Shown here: one piece after another, positions 1 through 6,566 of the stretch | How positions within the stretch are numbered: position 1 is the first letter of the stretch | Layout of the letters: the number at the start of each line of letters is the position of its first letter | Assembly (NCBI GenBank): GCA_025998295.1 | Contig: BNVT01000026.1 | Location: forward strand, 1-13,314 | From: Endomicrobiia bacterium | GTDB lineage: Bacteria; Elusimicrobiota; Endomicrobiia; Endomicrobiales; Endomicrobiaceae | Reading direction: 5' to 3' | DNA: 13,314 nucleotides | The notes under the pieces: model-generated | The model's input: the letters and a program-made list of their open reading frames with translations, nothing else | Database searches by the model: none | What the model was told of the DNA's origin: nothing | Translations under genes and position numbers: made by a program

Positions 1-1
1 T

Positions 2-121
2 TCAATACCTGTAGCAGAAGATTTGGATTTGGAACCTACGACAGAAGGTTTGGATTTAGTAAATTACGCAGAATTCTTCACATTCGAACAGCTGCAGAAC
101 TCTGGCGATAGTGAATCCTAA
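2..121 (+). CDS. C-terminal end of an unrecognised acidic protein (5' truncated by window)
   Basis: An open frame enters from the left edge and stops at TAA 119-121, giving the last 39 residues of a protein that starts outside the window. The tail is strongly acidic (many Asp and Glu, no Lys or Arg) and has a short internal echo in which a DLDLE-type stretch is followed by GLDLV. I see no domain motif, so no function is proposed. It could be the real end of a gene or the end of an already decayed one, since the DNA just downstream is decayed. Confidence 0.4.
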   Translation, partial: SIPVAEDLDLEPTTEGLDLVNYAEFFTFEQLQNSGDSES

Positions 122-433
122 AAATCATTATACTCGATCCTTAGAATTCGATAGCAATCATGATGATTGGTGGTGTCTTAGTGGCGTGTCCATATTTTTC
201 AACATTCTTCCTTATTGTCCTATGAGAGCCAGAATTTTCAACCTATATAAAGATGCTTCTTGGACACCTGAGGTTAAATTACAGATATACGCTGACACCG
301 CAACTGCCAATGATTAATACGCCAAAAACAGTTAAAATTACAACGCAGCAATTTGGCTGTATATAAAATTGCTGTTCTATCACAGTGGTACCCGTGTCCC
401 TATAGCAACAACTGTAATTTAAACGAACTAGAT
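122..433. other. Gene-poor stretch with decayed coding sequence
   Basis: No convincing intact gene is present between the partial CDS and the murB-like fragment. A 68-codon plus frame at 111-317 overlaps the stop of the upstream gene, lacks a ribosome binding site and matches nothing I recognise. Another plus frame, starting near 160, begins with a short hydrophobic run but meets stops quickly. The pattern of short open pieces in alternating frames is what a decayed gene looks like. It may be the missing 5' part of the murB-like fragment, but I could not identify murB motifs here. Confidence 0.35.
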
Positions 434-613
434 ATGGACAAAGATTTGTTAGATCACGACAAACGTATGAAAAAAGTTTCAAGATTTATGTGCTATAGGT
501 CAAATCGCTTGAAGTTACCCCGTACTATAGTTTTAAAGATGCGGGTTGAGCCTGGCAAAAAATCCTCCATCAGTCGCAAATTGAGGGATGTGATTTATGC
601 AGGAAGTCTGTAA
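434..613 (+). pseudogene. murB: Probable remnant of murB (UDP-N-acetylenolpyruvoylglucosamine reductase)
   Basis: The frame ending at TAA 611-613 resembles the middle of MurB, the FAD enzyme that reduces UDP-GlcNAc-enolpyruvate to UDP-MurNAc. The order of short elements fits: LDHDKRMKKVSR (like the LDxDGxVxxLSR stretch), then FMCYRSNRLK (like FxYRxSxxK), then TIVLKMRVEPGKKSSI (like IVLxAxFxLxxGxxxxI). The family's catalytic serine in the YRxS motif is Asn here. The N-terminal FAD-binding half and the C-terminal third are missing, so this is a fragment of about 60 residues against roughly 300 in the family. The match is by eye only. A chance resemblance or a fragment of another gene is possible. 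Confidence 0.42.
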
Positions 614-628
614 TGCTTACAAAATAAA

Positions 629-634
629 TATAAT
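629..634 (+). promoter_or_regulatory. Candidate -10 box for the riboswitch-ribD transcript
   Basis: TATAAT lies 17 bases before the riboswitch aptamer, so transcription would begin about 10 bases before the aptamer. No good -35 box is visible at 16-18 bases upstream, and a second overlapping hexamer, TATAAA at 635-640, is equally possible. The call rests mainly on position. Confidence 0.4.
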
Positions 635-651
635 TATAAATGTTAAAAAAA

Positions 652-817
652 TTCTTCGGGTAGGGTGAAAGGAACTTGTGTTCTTATTCCTTACCAGCAG
701 TGATAAGGATATAGAGTCTTTTAAGCCTGCGACTTCGCATAAAAATGCGGATTTAACCCGTGAGAATCAGATGTCGACAGTGATAGCGCTTAAGTGCTCA
801 AAGTCCGGATGCAAGAA
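652..817 (+). promoter_or_regulatory. FMN riboswitch (RFN element) upstream of ribD
   Basis: The conserved blocks of the FMN aptamer occur in order. TTCTTCGGGTAGGGTGAAA is at the 5' end, followed by a variable hairpin (AGGAAC/GTTCTT) and then TTACCAGCAGTGATAAGG. Next come AGCCTGCGA, CCGTGAGAATCAGATG, TCGACAGT, a hairpin TAGCGC-TTAA-GTGCTC, and AAAGTCCGGATGCAAGAAGG at the 3' end. The closing stem P1 pairs TTCTT (652-656) with AAGAA (813-817). FMN binding to this RNA family lowers expression of riboflavin genes. The aptamer is followed after 19 bases by a terminator hairpin and then the ribD start, so its target is clear. The junction sequences are near consensus, so it is probably functional. 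Confidence 0.95.
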
Positions 818-836
818 GGTACAATATAATTTTGCC

Positions 837-879
837 CCTCCCTCGAAAACATTTTTTGTTTTCAAGAGAGGTCCTTTTT
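837..879 (+). terminator. Riboswitch expression platform: terminator hairpin that also pairs the ribD Shine-Dalgarno
   Basis: The arms 837-850 and 858-871 can form 12 of 14 pairs around a loop of mostly T, followed by TCCTTTTT ending at 879. The 3' arm contains AAGAGAGG (864-871), the ribosome binding site 8 bases before the ribD ATG. The same hairpin could therefore end transcription when FMN is bound and hide the binding site in any transcript that escapes. The ribD start codon begins on the base after the T run, an unusually compact arrangement. Confidence 0.8.
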
Positions 880-1965
880 ATGAACGTTAAATACATGCAA
901 ACTGCAATAAATCTTGCTAAAAGGGGCAAAGGTAAAGTTTATACTAATCCTCTAGTGGGTTGTGTAATTGTAAAAGATAATAAAATTATAGGGAACGGTT
1001 GGCATCAGTATTTTGGTGGTAACCATGCAGAAATAAATGCCCTTGTGGATGCAGGAAAAAATGCCAAAGGCGCAGATCTATATGTTACTCTCGAGCCGTG
1101 TAACAGTCACGGCAAGAGGTCTCCATGTACTCTTGCAATTATAAAAGCAGGTATAAAAAGAGTCTACTATGCGTTACGCGATAAGAATGTTTTAGACAGT
1201 AGAGAGATGTTAGAAAAAAATGGGATAGAAGTACATGAGGGTCTGTTAAAAAAACAAGCAAGGTTTTTAATAAGCGATTATTTAAAATATTTAAAAAGTA
1301 AACCTAAAATTTCAATAAAAGTTGCAATGACATTAGATGGCAAAATTGCGACTTATAATTATGACTCAAAATGGATAACTTCGGAAAAATCAAGGAATTT
1401 AGTGTATGAAATAAGATCTCATTATGATGCTGTTCTTGTAGGCTTGAATACTGCTATTAAAGATAATCCATTTCTTACAACACATTCTAAAAAATTAAAA
1501 AACCCTGTGAGAGTTGTCATAGATCCATATTTAAAGCTTCCAAAAACGCACAACCTGCTTGACAGTAATGTTCCTACTATCACCGTTCATGATTTGAGCA
1601 TTGCAAATATACCAAAACATTTAAAGAAAGAAGGAATAATTTTAGCTCCCGTTGATATTAGTATGGCAAAAAAAGATTTTAACGTGATAGTGAAAAAATT
1701 AAATTCTTTCTCGTTGAAAAGTATTTTAATAGAAGGCGGAAGCGAAATAATCTCGTCGGCTTTGTTTTCAAATGTTGTAGATGATGTATATTTTTTCATT
1801 GCTCCAAAACTTATTGGCGGTAAAGACGCAGTATCTGTTGTCGGCGGCACGGGTGTCAAGAAAATCTCTGAGTCATTACGTGTAAAAAATATGAAAGTAA
1901 AAAAAATTGGACAGGATTTCCTTATGACGGGACAACTTGACAAAACAAGTCCTACAGCTATTTAG
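880..1965 (+). CDS. ribD: Bifunctional riboflavin biosynthesis deaminase/reductase RibD
   Basis: RibD converts the pyrimidine product of GTP cyclohydrolase II by deamination and then NADPH-dependent reduction, two steps of riboflavin synthesis in the cytoplasm. The 361-residue protein is full length. The N-terminal deaminase domain has the zinc site H49-A-E51 and PCNSHGKRSPC (C74, C83). The reductase domain begins near residue 141 with KVAMTLDGKIA, then SKWITS, VLVGLNTAIKDNPFLT, ILIEGGSEI and APKLIGG. An in-frame TTG at 832 would add 16 residues, but that stretch is the terminator hairpin, so ATG 880 is chosen, 8 bases after AAGAGAGG. Expression is controlled by the FMN riboswitch. No ribE, ribBA or ribH follows, although these often share the operon. 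Confidence 0.96.
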   Translation: MNVKYMQTAINLAKRGKGKVYTNPLVGCVIVKDNKIIGNGWHQYFGGNHAEINALVDAGKNAKGADLYVTLEPCNSHGKRSPCTLAIIKAGIKRVYYALRDKNVLDSREMLEKNGIEVHEGLLKKQARFLISDYLKYLKSKPKISIKVAMTLDGKIATYNYDSKWITSEKSRNLVYEIRSHYDAVLVGLNTAIKDNPFLTTHSKKLKNPVRVVIDPYLKLPKTHNLLDSNVPTITVHDLSIANIPKHLKKEGIILAPVDISMAKKDFNVIVKKLNSFSLKSILIEGGSEIISSALFSNVVDDVYFFIAPKLIGGKDAVSVVGGTGVKKISESLRVKNMKVKKIGQDFLMTGQLDKTSPTAI

Positions 1966-2140
1966 AGTCAGCTATAGTCCATAAAATTACAAATACCAGG
2001 TGCTTGAATTTATTTAGAGTACTACCGAAATATCATGACAAGAGTTAATTGTAAGCAATTTATAAGCAAGTAGCTTGATATTGCAGTGACACAGCACCCC
2101 TTAGCGCGTATTTTATAAACTAACATGATCTATCGTCAAT

Positions 2141-2160
2141 AAAAACTGTCAAAACTGACA
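2141..2160 (-). terminator. Probable terminator of tRNA-Thr
   Basis: Read on the minus strand, TGTCA-GTTT-TGACA forms a 5-bp hairpin followed by GTTTTTATT. It lies 34 bases past the 3' end of tRNA-Thr, the expected place. The stem is short, and an overlapping alternative hairpin (TGACA-TGT-TGTCA) exists, so the call is moderate. Confidence 0.45.
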
Positions 2161-2194
2161 TGTTGTCAATGCTCTTCAAGATATGTGTGATATT

Positions 2195-2267
2195 AGCCGA
2201 TGATAGGATTTGAACCTACGACCCATTGCTTACGAAGCAATTGCTCTACCAGCTGAGCTACATCGGC
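2195..2267 (-). tRNA. tRNA-Thr (anticodon CGT)
   Basis: The minus strand folds into a complete 73-base cloverleaf. The acceptor stem GCCGATG/CATCGGC is perfect, the D arm contains AGCTCAGCTGGTAGAGC, and the anticodon stem ATTGC/GCAAT holds the loop TTCGTAA. The T arm contains GGTTCAAATCC. The anticodon CGT reads ACG threonine codons. The discriminator base is T (U in RNA), and CCA is not encoded, so it must be added after transcription. It stands alone on this strand between the lipoprotein terminator and its own probable terminator. Confidence 0.95.
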
Positions 2268-2378
2268 ATTGGTTCATGTACAAGCGCAAAGCAGCTCTTG
2301 CGTTGGTACGCAAAAAATGCGTCTCAAGGAGAAGATTAGAACTCACCCTATTTTATAAGCAATTTGCAAATCCTTAAA

Positions 2379-2421
2379 CAGCCCTTCGCGCCGACTAAAC
2401 CATATTGAGCGCGAAGGGCTG
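2379..2421 (-). terminator. Terminator after the lipoprotein gene
   Basis: A perfect 13-bp GC-rich inverted repeat (2379-2391 with 2409-2421) encloses a 17-base loop, 20 bases past the lipoprotein stop codon. On the minus strand only TTT follows, so the T run is weak, but the stem is the strongest hairpin in the window. It separates the lipoprotein transcript from tRNA-Thr. Confidence 0.7.
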
Positions 2422-2441
2422 ATAAATTTTGGCCACGAAAT

Positions 2442-2729
2442 TTACTTGCTAACTGCAGCTGAACCAGAAGCTTTCTTAGCTGAACCAGAAGTTGCAGCTG
2501 AACCAGAAGCTTTAGCTGAATCAGAAGTTGCAGCTGAATCAGAAGTTGCAGCTGAATCAGAAGCTTTAGCTGAATCAGAAGTTGCAGCTGAATCAGAAGC
2601 TTTAGCTGAATCAGAAGCCGTAACTTCCTGTGCAGGCTTTGGAGTCTCTTTTGGCTTGTCTTCGCAAGCGACAAATGAAAACCCAGAAAATAATGCCAGT
2701 GCCGCAAAAAACACAAGTCTCTTTTTCAT
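2442..2729 (-). CDS. Small repeat-rich putative lipoprotein
   Basis: This 95-residue protein begins with MKKRLVFFAALALFSGFSF, a classic signal peptide. A lipobox-like FVAC follows, with the lipidated Cys at 22, and then an acidic/proline linker EDKPKETPKPAQEV. The rest is nine hexapeptide units of the form A/T-S-D/G-S-A-A/K. The mature chain would be a flexible, Ser/Ala/Lys-rich tail anchored in a membrane. The start at 2729 is chosen over the frame start at 2762 because GGAGAGAGAAGG lies just upstream and the signal peptide begins there. The lipobox has Phe at -3 where Leu is usual. The gene has a good promoter and terminator and looks like a single-gene unit. The function is unknown; a surface or cell-wall-associated protein is inferred. 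Confidence 0.8.
   Translation of the reverse strand: MKKRLVFFAALALFSGFSFVACEDKPKETPKPAQEVTASDSAKASDSAATSDSAKASDSAATSDSAATSDSAKASGSAATSGSAKKASGSAAVSK
2455..2619 (-). repeat. Tandem 18-bp repeat inside the lipoprotein gene
   Basis: Nine units begin with GCTGAAYCAGAAG on the plus strand. Most are 18 bases; the unit closest to the gene's 3' end is 21 bases and carries one extra Lys codon. Two spacer versions, GTTGCA and CTTTA-type, mostly alternate, giving a rough 36-base super-period. The three units nearest the C terminus read GSA (C in the YC position) and the six others read DSA (T), a sharp switch made by one transition. Confidence 0.9.
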
Positions 2730-2774
2730 CCTTCTCTCTCCTTTTGAATAATTTACAATCACATTCTCTTTGTG

Positions 2775-2803
2775 ATTCTATATTTTTTGATATTTTTTTG
2801 CAA
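2775..2803 (-). promoter_or_regulatory. Promoter of the lipoprotein gene
   Basis: On the minus strand, TTGCAA (2803-2798) and TAGAAT (2780-2775) are separated by exactly 17 bases of A-rich DNA. The -10 matches 5 of 6 consensus bases and the -35 matches 4 of 6. The -10 ends 45 bases before the start codon. Confidence 0.55.
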
Positions 2804-3061
2804 CTAATTTTGTTAAGATGCACCATTTAAGAGATAAAATGTCACATCTTCTAAGTTTATAAAACACAACAATACCAAAACCTAAAAACTCAAAAATCAA
2901 TAACTTAAATTCTTGATTATGTTGATACGGAAATATACCATTTTAATAGATAAATTTCTAGAATTACGCTTTTTGAGAAACAACAAATTTTTAGACCCTC
3001 AAGCAACGAAAAATAACTTCTTAAAGAGACTTTGCATTTAAGATTCTTACAAGCCTCTTAC
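2804..3061. other. Gap between hemW and the lipoprotein gene; one faint remnant frame
   Basis: This AT-rich stretch has no intact gene. On the minus strand, a frame from ATG 3037 to TGA 2897 is open for 45 codons except for one TGA at codon 13. It begins MQSLFKKLFFVA, which resembles the start of a signal peptide. There is no clear ribosome binding site. It may be the remains of a small secreted-protein gene, or chance in AT-rich DNA. Nothing else was seen. Confidence 0.25.
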
Positions 3062-3089
3062 AAAAAATCCATCTTTTTGTATGGTGGAT
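3062..3089 (-). terminator. Probable terminator of hemW
   Basis: On the minus strand, ATCCACC and GATGGAT pair at six of seven positions (one C/A mismatch) around a 9-base A-rich loop, followed by at least five T. It lies about 33 bases past the hemW stop codon. Confidence 0.5.
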
Positions 3090-3121
3090 ACTTTCTTACC
3101 CCATTCGTGACATTTTAACTC

Positions 3122-4237
3122 TTAACTAAACATAAATTTTAAAACGATTTGATTAAACACAAACACTGATTCTTTGGCTAATTTTATCCTATCATTGTAT
3201 TTTTCTAATGTCTTATCTTTTAAACATTCCAGAAGCACAGTTTTATGTTTTTGATTGTCAAAACAATTAATATCTACACCTCCATTTAAAAGTCTTAAGC
3301 CCAACATTATTTTTTCAGATTCATAAAGTTCATCGTTTATATATTCTTTTTCTGTTTCCAACAGATTGCCGCAAACGTCAGTAACAGTATTTTGTAATAA
3401 CAAACACGATTCAATGTATCCTTCAACATTTTCGATATTTTTATATCTATTTCTTTTTAAATACCCCGACGCGCCTGCGCCAATACCTATATATTCAAAA
3501 TTACGCCAATAATTCGAATTATGAAAAGACTCTCTGTCTTGTTTAGCCCAGTTTGAAATTTCATAATGAATATATCCGTTTTTCGTCAAAATTTCCACCG
3601 TTCTGTCATACATATCTCTTTGAATATTATCATCTGCAACAATACCAGTTTTATAAAAAGGGGTACCTTCTTCTATTGATAAAGGATAAAGAGACAAATG
3701 TTTGCATGAAAATGCCAAAGCTCTTGACAAAACTTTCTCCCAATCTTTTACCGTTTGATTTGGAAGACCGTATATCAAGTCAATATTGATGTTATCAAAC
3801 CCTGTTTTTCTTGCCGTATCATACACATCGCAAAAAGTTCTAAAATTATGTACCCTTCCCAAAAAATTAAGGCTGCTATCTTCAACAGATTGAAGCCCTA
3901 TACTTAATCTGTTTACTTTAAATTGTTTAAGTAAATGCAGTTTATCTTTTGAGGCAGACTCGGGATTTAATTCAAATGTAAATTCACGTATTTCCGATAA
4001 ATTAAAATTTTCTTTTAATGCCTGTAAAAGTTTTTGTATTTGTTCTAAAGACAATACTGACGGTGTGCCGCCACCAATGTATATTGAGCATATTTTTTTA
4101 TTTTTGAACTGCGAAATATGAGTTACTAAGGCATTGATGTATTTATCTACCAAGGCAACATCGTATTTTACAGAAAAAAAATCACAGTAATGACATTTTT
4201 GTTTACAAAATGGAATGTGTATATACAAGCCTGGCAT
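3122..4237 (-). CDS. hemW: Radical SAM heme chaperone HemW
   Basis: HemW is a radical SAM-family protein, long annotated as an oxygen-independent coproporphyrinogen III oxidase, that binds heme and passes it to target proteins. The 371-residue product has the iron-sulfur motif C11-KQK-C15-HY-C18 followed by DFF, the GGGTPS motif at 55-60, and LSIGLQS near 111-117. HNSNYW at 239-244 is the HNxxYW signature that separates HemW from true HemN. The length is typical. ATG 4237 is chosen because it gives the family's usual start (PGLYIHIPFC) and has AAGGA 12 bases upstream; the frame also reaches a TTG at 4249, but AAGGA touches that codon. It appears to be a single-gene transcript. No heme biosynthesis gene is nearby. 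Confidence 0.93.
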   Translation of the reverse strand: MPGLYIHIPFCKQKCHYCDFFSVKYDVALVDKYINALVTHISQFKNKKICSIYIGGGTPSVLSLEQIQKLLQALKENFNLSEIREFTFELNPESASKDKLHLLKQFKVNRLSIGLQSVEDSSLNFLGRVHNFRTFCDVYDTARKTGFDNINIDLIYGLPNQTVKDWEKVLSRALAFSCKHLSLYPLSIEEGTPFYKTGIVADDNIQRDMYDRTVEILTKNGYIHYEISNWAKQDRESFHNSNYWRNFEYIGIGAGASGYLKRNRYKNIENVEGYIESCLLLQNTVTDVCGNLLETEKEYINDELYESEKIMLGLRLLNGGVDINCFDNQKHKTVLLECLKDKTLEKYNDRIKLAKESVFVFNQIVLKFMFS

Positions 4238-4249
4238 ATATAAACCCAA

Positions 4250-4588
4250 TCCTTATAACTAACTTTATATTGGTATATTGTGTTGGTTCAAAACGGACCG
4301 TATCACACCGTACACATTTCCGTCCAAAAAGCAATCTTTTCATGATTTGCACAGCAATCTTGTGTTGCTTTTAGTCGAAAAGTTTGTAGGTGACAACAAC
4401 TAAAATACCCAAATCTATGCCACAGTTATGCAAGGGGTCCATTGTACAAAATATTACATCAAACCTCAATCATATCTCTTTTTTCAAACCAAGAAACTTT
4501 AAAGTTATATATTTCAAGCTTTAAATTAAATTTCAAATCCAAAGCGTTTTTTTCTGTTTCTGTATCTGTTAGATATTATTTTTAAGTC
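4250..4588. other. Gene-poor stretch upstream of hemW
   Basis: No gene is supported here. A minus frame from ATG 4343 reads MKRLLFGRKCVRCDTVRFEP and runs into hemW out of frame; it has a CVRC pair but no ribosome binding site. The sequence AGCAATCTT occurs twice within about 30 bases, and an 8-bp inverted repeat (AAAAGCAA/TTGCTTTT) spans them. No clear promoter for hemW was identified, although its transcript must begin in or before this stretch. Confidence 0.3.
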
Positions 4589-4819
4589 TTAAATCTCATC
4601 AAAGTGTTTGCGCCAGTTTGTTCTCATCGCAAGACGTTTGCGTTGATTATTTCTTTGCTCTTTTTCTTCTTTTCGTTTGTTTTCATAATCGCTATATGCT
4701 ATCATCTGCGCATAGGTTTGAAAAGAGTTTGTAAAATTTAAAAACACATATTGGGCTGTTTTTGTCGTTAAAATTAGGTTTATGGCTAAAGATACAGAGC
4801 AAACCGTAGAAAGATGATT
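4589..4819 (-). pseudogene. Unrecognised 76-codon open frame, probably the 3' remnant of a gene
   Basis: A minus-strand frame is open from just after a stop at 4820-4822 to TAA 4589-4591 but has no start codon in its first half. It reads as protein: a hydrophobic stretch (TVCSVSLAINLILTTK, about residues 5-20), an aromatic segment (QYVFLNFTNSFQTYAQMIAY), and a highly charged end (NKRKEEKEQRNNQRKR, closing TNWRKHFDEI). The first Met is residue 39, giving at most a 38-residue protein. Its 5' edge runs into the dispersed repeat at 4810-4909, where the frame is broken. I do not recognise the family. It may be the C terminus of a small membrane-anchored protein; a chance open frame is less likely given this composition. 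Confidence 0.4.
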
Positions 4820-4909
4820 TTATATATAAAATATGCCGTTTATTAAAAGCTTGTTGTCGTTTTAATCCATTTATCTTTGTTTGACAAAAGCCCAATATGT
4901 TATGAGATT
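4810..4909 (+). repeat. Dispersed imperfect repeat, copy A
   Basis: About 100 bases align with 11044-11146 at roughly 82% identity, counting three single-base gaps, by hand alignment. The best conserved blocks are TTTTATATATA, AAATATGCC, GTTTTAAT, TTTGTTTGA and ATGTTATGAGATT. Most differences are C/T or A/G transitions. Similarity ends in both directions outside this block. The copy lies between an orphan minus-strand frame and hom. Confidence 0.65.
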
Positions 4910-5028
4910 CTACAGAGTTCTAAATGAAGAAAATGCTGCATGATCTTTAAAATAAGATGGAAATTTTGTAAAAGTAAAGGCATAACGTGCATTTGGGTAT
5001 GTTTAATAAAAAGGAGGTTCTCTAAACG

Positions 5029-5172
5029 TTGCAGAAAGAGTGGTATAAGAAATCAGAATTGTTGTTTTGCCAATAGCATGTTTTGGCGAACACAATGAAT
5101 GATACAGGATATGTGATAACATCTTTGGTAACGCATAGCAAAAGATTTCATGATAGTGCAGATAAGTTTTAA
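5029..5172 (+). pseudogene. Broken small reading frame with a strong ribosome binding site
   Basis: AAGGAGG at 5011-5017 is a perfect Shine-Dalgarno, 11 bases before a TTG. From there a frame reads LQKEWYKKSELLFCQ, meets TAG at 5074-5076, and continues open as HVLANTMNDTGYVITSLVTH and on to KF before TAA 5170-5172. One stop in 48 codons behind a perfect binding site suggests a gene killed by point mutation and truncated by later decay. I do not recognise the product. It lies 47 bases before hom and may once have been co-transcribed with it. Confidence 0.3.
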
Positions 5173-5219
5173 AAATGCTTAGAACAAATAAGATTTTGAG
5201 CCAAATGTAAGGATTATTT

Positions 5220-6566
5220 ATGAAAAACAAATACATTAGCGTAGGTCTAATTGGATACGGACTTGTAGGAAAAGGCGTAGTAAGAAACTTGGAGGAAAAC
5301 AAAAAAATAGCTCTAAGAAAAATCAGCAAGCCGATACGTATAAAATCAATCTGTGATTTAAGACCAATAGACAAACCTAAGCTTTACGTCAAAAATTTTA
5401 TGGATATTGTAGAAGATCCTGAAATAGATTTGATTGTTGAGCTTGTCGGCGGATATGAGCCTGCCAGAACAATAATAATAGAATCTTTAAAAGCCGGTAA
5501 AAATGTTGTAACCGCAAATAAAGCTGTACTTGCAAAATATTGGGATCAGATATTTACAGCAGCACAAGATTATCAAAAATTAGTATATTACGAAGCTTCT
5601 GTTGGCGGTGTAATACCTGTAGTTCAGGGTTTAAGTGAAGGGCTTGCTTGTGAAGATATCCTTGAAATCAAAGGCATTTTAAACGGTACCACAAATTTTA
5701 TTTTAAGTGAAATGACAAAACACGGAGTAACTTATGAGGCAGCTTTAAAAAGCGCCCAAATAGCTGGCTTTGCCGAAGCCGATCCATCTTTCGACGTAAA
5801 CGGTATAGATACTGCGAATAAACTTGCGATACTTTCTTCTCTTGCGTGGGGCGGATGGATAAAAGTTGAAGATATATCTATTGAAGGTATTGCAAATTTG
5901 GATATTGAAGACGTGCTAATAACGCAGGGTTTTGGGTATGATGTAAAGCTAATAGGCTCTGCGCAGAAAACGAAGGACGGAATAGATTTATCCGTACAGC
6001 CGTGCCTTGTAAATAAAGATCATGCATTTGCAACTGTAAAAAATGAATATAATGCCGTTATGATCACGGGTAAAGATGCCGGCGATGTTTTATTTTATGG
6101 AAAAGGTGCCGGTCAACGGCCTGCATCAAGCGCAGTTGTTTCGGATATTATAAATCTTTCAAAATTTATTGTTACAAATACTGCGGGTATTGTTCCGAAT
6201 GTTGTTTACGATAAAGAGAAAAAAATAAAAGTTCTTCCATCAGGAAAGAGCAAAGCCCCATATTATTTAAGATTTGAAGTATTGGATAAGCCCGACGTTT
6301 TGTCAAAAATTTTATGGATTCTCGGCAAATGTAAAGTTTCAATAGCAAATCTTGAACAACTTGGCGTAAGCAGCAATGGCTACACCAGGATTATTATACT
6401 TACACATGAAACGTACCGGGAAAATCTTGAAAAAGCTTTAAAGCAGATTAACGCTACAAGATCGATAATAAAATCTAAAACAGTTAAAATTAAAGTAGAA
6501 CTGCAATCAAACAACTCTCTTACGTTGATTAATTCAAAATTGCTCAAAACTTTATTTACGAAATAA
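5220..6566 (+). CDS. hom: Homoserine dehydrogenase
   Basis: This enzyme reduces aspartate semialdehyde to homoserine with NAD(P)H, the branch point to threonine and methionine. The 448-residue protein has the Rossmann motif GLIGYGLVGKGV (9-20), the ELVGG and ANKAVLA elements (74-105), and GILNGTTNFIL (152-162). These are followed by GFAEADPSFDVNGIDTANK (183-201) and GAGQRPASSAVVSD (296-309). A C-terminal ACT domain (about 347-430) usually senses threonine. The last 18 residues extend past the ACT domain. ATG 5220 follows TAAGGA with a 6-base gap. No thrB, thrC or aspartokinase gene adjoins it, so it stands as a single gene between two decayed regions. Confidence 0.95.
   Translation: MKNKYISVGLIGYGLVGKGVVRNLEENKKIALRKISKPIRIKSICDLRPIDKPKLYVKNFMDIVEDPEIDLIVELVGGYEPARTIIIESLKAGKNVVTANKAVLAKYWDQIFTAAQDYQKLVYYEASVGGVIPVVQGLSEGLACEDILEIKGILNGTTNFILSEMTKHGVTYEAALKSAQIAGFAEADPSFDVNGIDTANKLAILSSLAWGGWIKVEDISIEGIANLDIEDVLITQGFGYDVKLIGSAQKTKDGIDLSVQPCLVNKDHAFATVKNEYNAVMITGKDAGDVLFYGKGAGQRPASSAVVSDIINLSKFIVTNTAGIVPNVVYDKEKKIKVLPSGKSKAPYYLRFEVLDKPDVLSKILWILGKCKVSIANLEQLGVSSNGYTRIIILTHETYRENLEKALKQINATRSIIKSKTVKIKVELQSNNSLTLINSKLLKTLFTK

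Noticed and set aside
111..317. 68-codon plus frame after the partial CDS
   Set aside because: It overlaps the upstream stop, has no ribosome binding site and no recognisable motif.
832..879. Longer RibD start at TTG 832
   Set aside because: The added 16 codons are the riboswitch terminator hairpin; the ATG at 880 has a correctly placed ribosome binding site and gives the family-typical N terminus.
2455..2619. Regular repeats that could suggest a CRISPR array
   Set aside because: Units are adjacent, 18 bases, with no variable spacers, and keep an open protein frame.
2446..2751. Plus-strand 101-codon frame rich in Ala/Glu opposite the lipoprotein gene
   Set aside because: It is the antisense reading of the 18-bp repeats. 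The minus strand has the promoter, ribosome binding site, signal peptide, lipobox and terminator.
4692..4895. 67-codon minus frame across repeat copy A
   Set aside because: The alternative minus frame at 4589-4819 is longer and more protein-like; this one crosses the edge of the repeat and is not matched by an open frame in copy B.
5003..5374. 123-codon minus frame overlapping the hom start
   Set aside because: Most of its length is antisense to hom and the broken frame before it, and no start signal is visible.
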